Source: Shiella aurantiaca
GTDB lineage: Bacteria; Bacteroidota; Bacteroidia; Cytophagales; Cyclobacteriaceae
DNA length: 64,000 bases
NCBI GenBank assembly: GCA_030412945.1
Contig: JAUHJS010000009.1
Location: 1 to 64,000 of the forward strand
Direction: 5' to 3'
A program made the translations under genes and the position numbers. The notes below the pieces were generated by a model that saw only the letters and a list, made by a program, of their open reading frames with translations, did not search any database and was not told where the DNA came from. Below, in pieces: positions 1 to 9,677 of the stretch; position 1 is the first letter of the stretch; each line of letters starts with the position of its first letter.

Positions 1-3000
1 TTTGATGACGATACCAGCCTAAATGCCATCTATACCCCTGGAGCCACAGATATTAGCAACAATACAGTCACCCTGACATTGACAAGCAATGACCCAGACG
101 GGGCAGGCCCATGTGCGCAAGTTCAGGACCAAGTAATTATTACCATTGACACAGAACCAACAGTTTATGCAGGAGGCAATCAGATTATCTGTGAAGGAAG
201 TGATGTGACATTAACGGCAGCTACTGCTAACCTAGCTGCAGGTACGGTAACATGGTCATCATCTGGAACAGGAGCTTTTGACAATAATAATCTGGTACAG
301 GCAACTTACACTCCTAGTCTGGATGATGTCGCCAACGGTTCGGTTGTACTAACAATTGAAAGCAGCGATCCCGCAGGGCCTTGTGTATTGGTATCCTCAG
401 CGGCTACTATTACCATCAATCCAAATCCTGTAGTTAACGCGGGTTCTGACTTTACTTCATGTCAATCTACCGATATCGCATTGAGTGGGACCGTTAGTGG
501 GGGTGCCAATACGGGATCTTGGTTCTTAATTTCCGGCACCGGGGCTTTAACAGCGTCCAGCACAACAAGTGGTACAGTTACCGCTACCTATACTCCTGGT
601 TTGGGCGATGATGGAAACACCGTATCTTTTGAATTGCGCTCTACCGATCCATTAGGTCCCTGTACAGTGGTGATAGATGATTTAAATGTACTGATTAATC
701 AAGATGCTGTAGTAGATGCAGGCCCAAGTACTTTAACAATCTGCGAAGGTGATGATGTTTCCCTTAGCGCTGTATTGAGCGGGGCGGCAACTAGTTTGAC
801 TTGGACTACCTCCGATGGAACAGGCTCATTTGATAACGCGACTGACCCCAATACATTCTATTCCCCTTCTGCTGGCGATATATCCGCAGGAAGTATTATT
901 CTGAGAGCGACTACGAATGATCCCGATGCAGGAGGGCCTTGCGTATCTACATTTGATGAAATAGTTGTGACAATTACACGTGCTCCGGTGGTGAGTGTAA
1001 TGGCTGATTTTACGGCTTGCGAAACAGATGTGGTATTGTTGACAGGAAACATAAGTGGAAATCCTGTTACCGTGGGCACTTGGGAAGTGATCAGTGGAAA
1101 TGGCATTTTGCAAAATGCTGTGGGTAATTTTGGAGCAGCTTCAGTAGAGTACGTTCCGGATGCAGCTGATGCCAATACCAGTGTTGAAATCCGTCTTGTT
1201 TCAAATGATATTGACGGAGCAGGTCCTTGTGCCGTGGCAGCTGATACGGTAGTCATTTACATTAATGAGGCAGCACAAGTAGATGCGGGAGCAGCAACTT
1301 TAACTATTTGCGAAGGCGATGTGGTTTCTTTATCTGCCTCCATAGCCGGAACCACTAGTACCATTACTTGGACCAGCGATAGCGGTCATGCAGGCTTTGC
1401 CGATGCCTCCTTGCTCAATACTACCTATACGCCATCTGCCACCGACATTAGTAATGGTTCGGTAAAACTATATATTACCACCAACGATCCGGATGTGGCA
1501 GGCCCTTGTCTGGCCGTATCGGATAGTATAACTGTAACGATTAATAGGATTTCCACGGTTGATGCCGGACTGGATTTTGATGCATGCCAAACTGATGTGG
1601 TAAACGTAAGCGGAACGATAGGAGGAAATGGCGCTACTACCGCATCGTGGGAAATCATCACAGGGGCAGGTTCGCTTCAGAATGAAGCTACTGTTTCTAA
1701 TACTGTAAGTGTGGAGTATGTACCTGACATTAGCGATGCCAATACGCAAGTAGAACTTCGTTTAGTGACCAACGATATTGATGGAGGCGGCCCATGCCAA
1801 GTGCAGGCTGATACGGTACTTATAACCATTAATGAGGCTGCTTTTGTATCGGCCGGTACCGATCAAACGATTTGTGAAGATGAGGATGTTTCGCTTGCAG
1901 GATCCTTCTCAGGAGCGGCCACGAGCATTATCTGGACATCTCCTACAGGAGGAACATTCGATGATAATACTTCTATCTCTGCCATTTATACGCCTTCCGC
2001 TACTGATATTAGCAATGGTTCAGTTACCCTGACGATAGAAACAGACGATCCAGATGCTGCGGGCCCTTGTCAGGTAGTTTCCGACCAAGTAGTAATCACC
2101 ATCAATCAAAAGCCTCGGGTAGATGCAGCAAGCAGCGCAGCTGTGATTTGTCAAGGAGAGAACATTGCATTAACAGGCACCACTTCCGGATCTACGAGCA
2201 CCATCTCGTGGACGGCCATTCCGGGCGATGGTACATTCAGCAACAGTTCTAGCTTGACTCCTAACTATACACCAGGTGCAGCGGATATTGCCAATGGCAG
2301 TGTGAAGTTTAAAATATTCTCCACCGATACCGATGGGGCAGGACCATGTATCGTAGCTGTTGATTCGGTGGAAGTGACTATCAATCCAGCTCCGTTTGTA
2401 GATGCAGGTGCTAACCAAACCGTCTGCGAAACTGATTTGGTTAATCTGTCCGGTACCATTTCAGGTAGTGCCACTTTGGGTACTTGGTCGATTGTGCTTG
2501 GCGATGGTTCTTTATCAGCATCTAATACTTCAGCAGGAAATGTAACTGCTACCTATACCCCAGCATCCACTGATGTGGGGAATGTCGTGCGATTACGCCT
2601 TACCACGGATGACCCCGATGCAGGAGGCCCTTGCGGTACCGTTCTGGATGAAATTGTTTTGACAGTTAATGAAGCGGCTACTGCAGATGCTGGTACTCCT
2701 TCCGACTATTGTCAAACTGATGTAATAAGCCTTAGTGGAACTATAGGAGGCAGTGCCTCTTCGGGTACTTGGACTATCACAAGCGGCACAGGTACGCTTG
2801 GTGCTTCTACGACCACCGGAACAACCGTTACGGCTTCTTACACCCCAGGCGCTAGCGATGCTGGCAATACCGTAATTCTACGCCTTACTACCAACGATCC
2901 GGATGCCAGTGGGCCATGTTCCGTGGTGTTTAGTGAGGTTACGCATAATATTTTCCTTGCTCCTACGGTGAGTGCAGGCAGCAATGCTACTATTTGCGAA

Positions 3001-4030
3001 GGGCAGACAGTTTCATTGTCAGGGACTTCGGGTGGATCTACCAGTAGTGTAACTTGGACGGCCGTACCGGGAGGAGGAGCTTTTGGAGATGCTACTAGTC
3101 TATCCACCACTTATCAGCCTAGTCCTGCGGATATTGCCAATGGAAGTGTGTTGTTTACCCTATCTTCCGATGACCCTACAGGCCCTTGCTCGATTGTTAC
3201 AAGTACTAAAACGGTAACCATCAATCAAGCCGCCATTGTTGATGCAGGAGTAAGTCAAATTGTTTGTGAGGGTGATGTGGTAAGTTTGGCAGGTTCGATA
3301 TCAGGTTCTGCTTCATCGGCTACATGGTCAAGCAGTATGGGAGGAACCTTCTCTAACCCGGCCAGTCTTACAAGTACATATGCACCAAGTGCAACCGATA
3401 TTTCAGCAGGTACTGTTACACTAGCACTTACTACCAACGACCCAGATGGCTCGGGCCCTTGCGCTGCGGTGATGGATCAGGTAACGATTCAAATCAACCA
3501 AGCGGCTACGGTGAATGCAGGAAGCAATCAATTGACCTGTGAAAACGCTCCATTTGAGGTAACGGGTACTATAGGAGGCAGCGCTACTTCGGGTACTTGG
3601 TCTATCGTTTCAGGAAATGGAACCTTATCGGCTAGTTCAGTGGTATCCACCAATGTATCGGCAACCTATACTCCGACTGTTTCAGATGCGGGAACAACAG
3701 TGGTTCTACGCCTTACCACCAACGACCCCGATGGGGCGGATGCCTGTACGGTGAAGTCGGATGATATGAACCTGCAAATCGAGCGTGAGCCGATAGTAAG
3801 TGCGGGTACTGATGCCGCCATTTGTGCCTACGATACCTATAGTCTTTCTGGTAAAAGCTCCGCTAACTATTATAGTAGCTTAGCTTGGACCACCAGTGGG
3901 GATGGTACGTTCTCCAATGCCAATGCTTTGGCACCGACTTATACCCCTGGTACTAATGACATAGCCAACGGAAGCGTAGTGCTTAGTCTTGAGGCATTTG
4001 GCTTAAATGCTTGCGCCTCCAATACGGCCA
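1..4030 (+). repeat. Tandem array of about 15 type-A repeats inside the giant protein gene
   Basis: Unit starts, judged by the V.AG motif, fall near 163, 433, 711, 996, 1279, 1558, 1846, 2118, 2398, 2683, 2969, 3238, 3511 and 3796, giving a period of about 269-288 bases; a partial unit precedes them. Each unit is PKD/Ig-like with one Cys near its start (CEGD, CETD or CQTD) and one near its end (GPC), spaced so that a disulfide per unit is plausible. There are two subtypes. One carries DI.NGSV.L before the ND.D motif; the other carries GTW.I..G.G.L and then DA.NTV.LRL. Confidence 0.85.
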
Positions 4031-7000
4031 GTATGACCCTCACGGTAAAACCAATTCCGGTCATCAACGATCCGGCCGATATTTACTTGTGTCCGGGAGA
4101 AAGTATTACACCACCCGCCTTTAGTGCATCGCTTTCAGGGGGGACTTTCAGCTGGAGCATTACTACTTCTTCATTAACCATAGGGGCAACTTCAGGCACA
4201 GGAAATATGCCTTTGGTAACCGCCAATGCTAATAGCGATGGGGTCAATAAAACCAGTACAGTAACTATCAACTATACCTTAAATGGTTGTTTGGCAGCTT
4301 CCGAAACCTTCTCTATCATCGTTAAGCCTAAGCCGGTTACCACCGCAGTATCGGATATTATTGTGTGTCCGGGTGAAACGGTTGAGGCATTGTTTAATAG
4401 CAATGTTTCTGGTGCCACATTTAATTGGACCAATACCAATACCAATATCGGACTACCTGCATCGGGCAGTGGTAATATTTCTTATACAGCACCTGAGAAT
4501 CTCACCGGATCGTCTTTTGTGGGAACTATCACCTTTAATGCTTCTGCCAATTCTTGTGTGAGCGATAACCGCACCTTCCGTATCACCGTAAGGCCACGGC
4601 CTGTGATGAATCCGGTGAGCGAAATTGTAGTTTGTCCCGGGGAACCTATCACCACCTTCTTTACCAGTAACGTAACGGGTGCCGGATTTACTTGGTCCAA
4701 TGATAATACCCTTACGGGCATTGCGGCCTCGGGCAACGGTAACCTAAACTTTGTGGCAGCTTCAAATTCCACCACATCCGATAGGGTGAGCACCATTACT
4801 GTATATGGTTCGAGAGATGGCTGCGAAGGGGATGCCATCCAGTTCAATGTAAGAGTGAAACCTCGTCCGGTGCTTACCGCTCCTAGTTCAATTAGTGTCT
4901 GCCCGGGAGAAGTAGTACCAGAGAAGATTTTTACAGATAATTTCTCTGGCGAAACTACTTTCAATTGGAGCGTGATAAATGCATCAGCCGTAGGCTTATC
5001 CAGCGCGAGTGGAACAGGCAGTGTTCCTAGTTTTACTGCAAATGCCAATAATACGGGCAATCCCATTCAGGCAGTGGTAACGGTTACCAGTTCATTGAAT
5101 GGATGTACTTCGGTGGCGGCTAACTACACTATCACCGTCAAGCCAACGCCTATTATTACTAATAGCAGCATCCCGTCCATAGCCGTTTGTGCAGGTGATT
5201 CCTATTCCTACAACTTCGGATCTAACGTAACGGGTACTACCTACAGCTGGACCAACTCCAATCCTGCAATAGGTTTAGCGGCTAGCGGCACAGGAAATAT
5301 CTCTTTCACAGGTTCAGTCAATACTACCGGAGCCGATATAGTCGCCACCATTGTATTATCCCCAGTCGCCAACGGCTGTGCAGGACCTGATAAGGAGTTT
5401 ACCATTACCCTAAAAGCCACTCCGGTAATAGAAACAGTTATTAATCAAAGCTATTGTCCTGAAGAGGATGTCTTGGTAGATTTCATTGCCAATACCACTG
5501 GCGAAACCTTTACCTGGAGCAATTCCAATCCGGCCATAGGTTTGGCAGCTACTGGAACAGGCGATATTTCCTTCAAGGCTACAGCCAATACCAGCGGCTC
5601 TGATATAGTTTCTACAATCACTTACTCCGCTACTCGAAATGGCTGTATCAGTGAAGTGAAAAATTTCACCATCACCATCAAACATCAACCAGTAGTGAAT
5701 GCCGTGGCTGATTTGAGCAATTGTAGTGGAACTGCCGTTAGCATTATCGATTTATCGGATAATACAGGTTTAGGAATCATCTCTTGGTCGGCTACCAATT
5801 CGGCCGAAATAGGATTGAGTGCAGCAAGTGGAACGGGCGATATCCCGGCCTTTACTTTGGCGGAAAATACCACAGGAAGCGCAATCACTTCTACTATTAC
5901 CTTCACTAGTGAGGTAAATGGGTGTATCAGCCTACCTGAGAGTTTTGATATTACAGTATATCCTACTCCAGTACTTACCAATACCGATGTGGTATTGTGT
6001 AATGGTGAAACAGCCAATATTCTTTTCGAGCAAAATACCTCGGGAACACATACCTACACATGGACAAACAGCAATACCGCAGTAGGTCTTTTCAACCCGA
6101 GCGGAAGCGGACAATTGCCTCCATTCAATGCGGTAAATACTGGAACAAGCGATATTATTAGTCAAATCAGTGTAGAGGCGACTTCACCCGATGGATGTGT
6201 GAGTCAGCTGAGTTCTTTCAATATTGTAGTTAAGCCGAACCCAAGAATTACCAATTCGGCTCTTCAACTAAACCAAACCATCTGTTCGGGCGATTTAGTG
6301 AGCCTTGTACCTACTTCTAATCTGTCTGGAATACGTTTTGAGTGGGTTCTTACTGAGCCGGGAACCAATGTAACTCATACGGCCACCTCTGGCGAAGGGG
6401 AAATTAGTGATGTGGTTGAGAATCTTACCAATCAACAACAAACCCTGATTTATACCATCACGCCAATTACCGAGGAAGGAGCAATCTGTACCGGAGAATC
6501 GGAGGAATTATTGGTATTCGTAAAACCTAAACCTACTCTGACATTAGGTGCTACCGAGTATTTTGTGTGTAGTGGAAATGCCCAAAGTATTGATTTAAGC
6601 AATCCTAATGTTGTATCTGGTACGAGTTACGAATGGACGGTTTCTGCAAACAATTCGCAAGCCAATGCGGGTAGCGGTTCTGTCTTAAATCCGACACTTA
6701 TCAATACAGACATTCAAGTAGATACGCTCACCTATACCATTAATGCAGTGGCTAATGATTGCCGCAGTGAGAGTCAAGAAGTGACCGTGTATGTGTATCC
6801 TGATGTATTCGTGTCCGTAGAGCCCGATTTTGTTGTGTGCGAAGGAGAGGATATTATTCTTCGTGGTACGGCAAGTGGAAATGTCAATGGAGTATTCTGG
6901 GAGAAAGTAGGTGCCGGAGGAAACTTTATCAATCAATTCTCCAATGAGGCCATCTATAAAATGGTGCCTTCCGACTACGGTCGCACCATCGAGTTCCGCT

Positions 7001-9666
7001 TTACTGCTACCGACCCCGACAGAAATGGCCCTTGTGTAAATAAAACGCAATCGGTATTTGTTACAATCAACACACGCACGGCTTTGAGTTTCCAAAATAC
7101 AGAAACCAATCTCTGCGTGACTAGTAATGATGATGTATTACTGAGCGCCTTCCCAGCAGGTGGCGAATTCAGTGGCACGGGTGTATATTTATCGGTTGAC
7201 GATAATCGATATTACTTCTCACCAGCCACTGCCGATTTGGGAACCCATGTGGTGAATTACAGCTTCACCAATGCCAGCGGATGTACCAGTGAGGTAAGCA
7301 AAGAATTTGAAGTTTCTACCGGTCCGGTGGCCACGTTTAATATTGCGGGATATGATTTAGACGAGGAAGTAATCCTTTGTAAAAACCAATCACGCGTAAT
7401 CCTAAACCCGGTAGTAGAAGGGGGAACTTTCTCTCAAATTGCCGGAATCACCACCACTGGAAGCGAGACTACCTTTGATCCATCTAGCTTGGCCTCGGGC
7501 ACCTATCAAGTAACGTATAGCATATCGCAAAATAATAGCTGTACCGATCAGTTTACCCGTACCATTAAGGTGCTTCCAGCCCCTGAATTGACTATCGAGC
7601 CTTTAGATTTGTGCGATAATCGGGTTCGCTTTACGGCCTTGGTTAACGGATTAATTGCACCTGATGAGGTGCTGGAAGATGAAGATTATAGCTGGACGGT
7701 AAGCAAGGATGGAATAACCGTAACGGGTATTGGCCGTGAGTATGTGCATGAGTTCAACCAAAGTGCAGGCTTGTACACAATTACTCTTTTTGTGCACACC
7801 AGCCTCGGTTGTACCTTCTCCAAAGAGTTCAATGGGGGCTTCACGGTCAATTCAGTGACCACAAAGCCTGATTTTAGCCTGAGCGGTATTTGTCAAAATG
7901 AAGCCACTAGTTTCACAGATGCTAGTCAGTTCAAATTTGGCAATGCAGTATCGTGGACTTGGGACTTTGGCGATCCTTCCAGTGCCGACAACACCTCTAA
8001 TCTGCAGAATCCATCTCATGTGTTCAGCTCATTTGGTGCCTATCAAGTCAAATTATTGGTAAGTAGCGACAAAGGATGCACACAAGAAATAAGTAAGACA
8101 GTAAACATTTTACCATCGATTTCTCCAACGGCTCAATCTCCCTATCTTCAAAACTTTGAAAACGGGGAAGCCGGATGGTATGCTGACTATGATAGAACAC
8201 GTCAGAATCGCCCCTCTACTTGGGAATTCGGAACTCCAGAGGGAGAAGTTATCAATGCGGCTAAGTCGGGCATTAAGGCCTGGGTAACCAGTCTGGAAGG
8301 AAAATATCCTGCCAACGAACGTTCTTACGTGGTAGGCCCTTGCTTCGACCTTAGCCAACTGCAAAAACCTATGCTTTCATTAGCCTTATGGTCGGATGTG
8401 GCGCGCCAAAGCGATGGAGCCGTTATTCAGTATTCGTTTGATTTGGAAAACTGGACATTATTAGGTGATATGGGCCGAGGGCTAGGTTGGTATAACCAAG
8501 AAAATATTGTGTCAAATCCTCAAGCTTTGGAGGCCATTGTAGGGAACGTGGGTTGGTCAAATACCTCAGACGGGTGGTATACCGCTTCCTATGCGCTCGA
8601 TGAGCTAAAAGCCTTGGGCGATAAAGTGACTTTCCGGGTAGTGTTTGCCAGCGATGGTAGTAGTTTCTCTGATGGTGAAGGCTTCGCTTTTGATGATTTC
8701 TATGTAGGAGAGCGCAATAAAAACCTTCTCATTGAGCATTTTACCAATTTCAATGCCTCTAATTACAGCCGATCTGCTGAGTTTAGTGATGTGTTGTCGA
8801 ATCCGGTGCTTGCCCAAGATGTTATTAATCTGCAATACCATACCAGTTTCCCTCAAAAAGATTCTATTTCTGCCCGAGGTAGTGTAGATAGTGATACGCG
8901 TGCGCTAAATTATGGATTATCGGAGGTGCCGGCATTAGTGGCAAACGGACGATTAATAGAAGCTACTTCTGAACAAGCTATTATTGACACCTTGGTGGCA
9001 TTAAGCTTAGAGGTTCCACAGGTATTGATAAATCTGAGCTATGATGCAAGTTCTCCTGCTACCATAGTGGCTGCGGCAGCCACCATACAGCCATTCACAC
9101 CTATAGAAGAACCGCTGGATGTGTATTTTGGGGTGGTGGAAAACGAAGTGAATCTTTCTAATGGAGAGAGCATTAAAGGCCTACTCCGTAGACTTGCTCC
9201 CGACCCTACAGGTTTACGTATCGAGCACTTGCTTCAAGCGCAAGAGTTTACCATGGCTTGGGATATTGAATCAGTTTATGATGTCTCCAATCTGGGCATT
9301 GTATGCTTTGTTGTAAATAGTAGAACCAAGGAAGTACTTCAGTCGGCTTTTGTTCCTGTTAGTGGCAATAAAGTAGCACCGGTGATCAGTGGGGTCGATG
9401 ATTTGATTCGCCATGCCGGAGCTATTCAGCTATATCCTAATCCAGCTTCGCAAGAAGTAGCTATTCGGTTCGATCAAGCCCTAAACGATAACATCAGCTA
9501 TCAACTAGTGGATAGCCGCGGGGCAACGGTAAGTCAAGGGGTGCTTGCGGGTGGACAAAGTCAGTTCAGTTTAGATGTGTCGGCCTACCGCCAAGGGGTG
9601 TACTTTATCCATTTGAAATCAGCTTCAGGCACAAGCACTCACCTGAAATTCATGATTACCCGATAA
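1..9666 (+). CDS. Giant secreted repeat protein with T9SS type A sorting domain (5' end outside window)
   Basis: The reading frame is open from base 1, and the first codons already match the internal repeat, so the start lies upstream; 3221 residues are visible. In order: about 15 units of roughly 90-96 residues (bases 1-4030) built around an AG...CEGD / WT...GTF / YTPSA.DI.NGSV / ND.D..GPC pattern; about 10 units of a second type (4050-6800) with VCPGE, GLxASGxGNI and a final K.KPV; mixed Ig-like units; a PKD domain with WDFGD (about 7920-8110); a MAM/jelly-roll-like sandwich (about 8130-8710); an Omp28-like region (about 8720-9370); and a C-terminal domain starting LYPNPA (about 9430-9663), typical of T9SS type A cargo. 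The protein is probably exported, sorted by its C-terminus and displayed on or released from the cell surface as a long adhesin or matrix filament. That role is an inference from architecture. Neither a catalytic domain nor the signal peptide is visible here. Confidence 0.9.
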   Translation, partial: FDDDTSLNAIYTPGATDISNNTVTLTLTSNDPDGAGPCAQVQDQVIITIDTEPTVYAGGNQIICEGSDVTLTAATANLAAGTVTWSSSGTGAFDNNNLVQATYTPSLDDVANGSVVLTIESSDPAGPCVLVSSAATITINPNPVVNAGSDFTSCQSTDIALSGTVSGGANTGSWFLISGTGALTASSTTSGTVTATYTPGLGDDGNTVSFELRSTDPLGPCTVVIDDLNVLINQDAVVDAGPSTLTICEGDDVSLSAVLSGAATSLTWTTSDGTGSFDNATDPNTFYSPSAGDISAGSIILRATTNDPDAGGPCVSTFDEIVVTITRAPVVSVMADFTACETDVVLLTGNISGNPVTVGTWEVISGNGILQNAVGNFGAASVEYVPDAADANTSVEIRLVSNDIDGAGPCAVAADTVVIYINEAAQVDAGAATLTICEGDVVSLSASIAGTTSTITWTSDSGHAGFADASLLNTTYTPSATDISNGSVKLYITTNDPDVAGPCLAVSDSITVTINRISTVDAGLDFDACQTDVVNVSGTIGGNGATTASWEIITGAGSLQNEATVSNTVSVEYVPDISDANTQVELRLVTNDIDGGGPCQVQADTVLITINEAAFVSAGTDQTICEDEDVSLAGSFSGAATSIIWTSPTGGTFDDNTSISAIYTPSATDISNGSVTLTIETDDPDAAGPCQVVSDQVVITINQKPRVDAASSAAVICQGENIALTGTTSGSTSTISWTAIPGDGTFSNSSSLTPNYTPGAADIANGSVKFKIFSTDTDGAGPCIVAVDSVEVTINPAPFVDAGANQTVCETDLVNLSGTISGSATLGTWSIVLGDGSLSASNTSAGNVTATYTPASTDVGNVVRLRLTTDDPDAGGPCGTVLDEIVLTVNEAATADAGTPSDYCQTDVISLSGTIGGSASSGTWTITSGTGTLGASTTTGTTVTASYTPGASDAGNTVILRLTTNDPDASGPCSVVFSEVTHNIFLAPTVSAGSNATICEGQTVSLSGTSGGSTSSVTWTAVPGGGAFGDATSLSTTYQPSPADIANGSVLFTLSSDDPTGPCSIVTSTKTVTINQAAIVDAGVSQIVCEGDVVSLAGSISGSASSATWSSSMGGTFSNPASLTSTYAPSATDISAGTVTLALTTNDPDGSGPCAAVMDQVTIQINQAATVNAGSNQLTCENAPFEVTGTIGGSATSGTWSIVSGNGTLSASSVVSTNVSATYTPTVSDAGTTVVLRLTTNDPDGADACTVKSDDMNLQIEREPIVSAGTDAAICAYDTYSLSGKSSANYYSSLAWTTSGDGTFSNANALAPTYTPGTNDIANGSVVLSLEAFGLNACASNTASMTLTVKPIPVINDPADIYLCPGESITPPAFSASLSGGTFSWSITTSSLTIGATSGTGNMPLVTANANSDGVNKTSTVTINYTLNGCLAASETFSIIVKPKPVTTAVSDIIVCPGETVEALFNSNVSGATFNWTNTNTNIGLPASGSGNISYTAPENLTGSSFVGTITFNASANSCVSDNRTFRITVRPRPVMNPVSEIVVCPGEPITTFFTSNVTGAGFTWSNDNTLTGIAASGNGNLNFVAASNSTTSDRVSTITVYGSRDGCEGDAIQFNVRVKPRPVLTAPSSISVCPGEVVPEKIFTDNFSGETTFNWSVINASAVGLSSASGTGSVPSFTANANNTGNPIQAVVTVTSSLNGCTSVAANYTITVKPTPIITNSSIPSIAVCAGDSYSYNFGSNVTGTTYSWTNSNPAIGLAASGTGNISFTGSVNTTGADIVATIVLSPVANGCAGPDKEFTITLKATPVIETVINQSYCPEEDVLVDFIANTTGETFTWSNSNPAIGLAATGTGDISFKATANTSGSDIVSTITYSATRNGCISEVKNFTITIKHQPVVNAVADLSNCSGTAVSIIDLSDNTGLGIISWSATNSAEIGLSAASGTGDIPAFTLAENTTGSAITSTITFTSEVNGCISLPESFDITVYPTPVLTNTDVVLCNGETANILFEQNTSGTHTYTWTNSNTAVGLFNPSGSGQLPPFNAVNTGTSDIISQISVEATSPDGCVSQLSSFNIVVKPNPRITNSALQLNQTICSGDLVSLVPTSNLSGIRFEWVLTEPGTNVTHTATSGEGEISDVVENLTNQQQTLIYTITPITEEGAICTGESEELLVFVKPKPTLTLGATEYFVCSGNAQSIDLSNPNVVSGTSYEWTVSANNSQANAGSGSVLNPTLINTDIQVDTLTYTINAVANDCRSESQEVTVYVYPDVFVSVEPDFVVCEGEDIILRGTASGNVNGVFWEKVGAGGNFINQFSNEAIYKMVPSDYGRTIEFRFTATDPDRNGPCVNKTQSVFVTINTRTALSFQNTETNLCVTSNDDVLLSAFPAGGEFSGTGVYLSVDDNRYYFSPATADLGTHVVNYSFTNASGCTSEVSKEFEVSTGPVATFNIAGYDLDEEVILCKNQSRVILNPVVEGGTFSQIAGITTTGSETTFDPSSLASGTYQVTYSISQNNSCTDQFTRTIKVLPAPELTIEPLDLCDNRVRFTALVNGLIAPDEVLEDEDYSWTVSKDGITVTGIGREYVHEFNQSAGLYTITLFVHTSLGCTFSKEFNGGFTVNSVTTKPDFSLSGICQNEATSFTDASQFKFGNAVSWTWDFGDPSSADNTSNLQNPSHVFSSFGAYQVKLLVSSDKGCTQEISKTVNILPSISPTAQSPYLQNFENGEAGWYADYDRTRQNRPSTWEFGTPEGEVINAAKSGIKAWVTSLEGKYPANERSYVVGPCFDLSQLQKPMLSLALWSDVARQSDGAVIQYSFDLENWTLLGDMGRGLGWYNQENIVSNPQALEAIVGNVGWSNTSDGWYTASYALDELKALGDKVTFRVVFASDGSSFSDGEGFAFDDFYVGERNKNLLIEHFTNFNASNYSRSAEFSDVLSNPVLAQDVINLQYHTSFPQKDSISARGSVDSDTRALNYGLSEVPALVANGRLIEATSEQAIIDTLVALSLEVPQVLINLSYDASSPATIVAAAATIQPFTPIEEPLDVYFGVVENEVNLSNGESIKGLLRRLAPDPTGLRIEHLLQAQEFTMAWDIESVYDVSNLGIVCFVVNSRTKEVLQSAFVPVSGNKVAPVISGVDDLIRHAGAIQLYPNPASQEVAIRFDQALNDNISYQLVDSRGATVSQGVLAGGQSQFSLDVSAYRQGVYFIHLKSASGTSTHLKFMITR
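4050..6800 (+). repeat. Tandem array of about 10 type-B repeats inside the giant protein gene
   Basis: Cys-containing motifs (CPGE and variants) recur near 4090, 4366, 4633, 4902, 5190, 5456, 5722, 5998, 6282 and 6567, a period of about 266-288 bases. Units share W(T/S)N.N..IGL.ASG.GNI and a closing F.I.VKP.P. An A-like unit with CEGE and DPDRNGPC follows at about 6800-7070. Conserved Cys residues early in the unit and near NGC suggest one disulfide per domain. Confidence 0.8.
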
Positions 9667-9677
9667 GTAAATATAGA

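Noticed and set aside
1-6800. CRISPR-like regular spacing of repeats
   Set aside because: The period of about 270-288 bases matches protein domain units in one open frame; there are no short direct repeats with unique spacers and no cas genes.
826-8856. Many opposite-strand and other-frame open frames inside the giant repeat gene
   Set aside because: They recur with the repeat period, have no signals or domains, and are shadows of the real frame.
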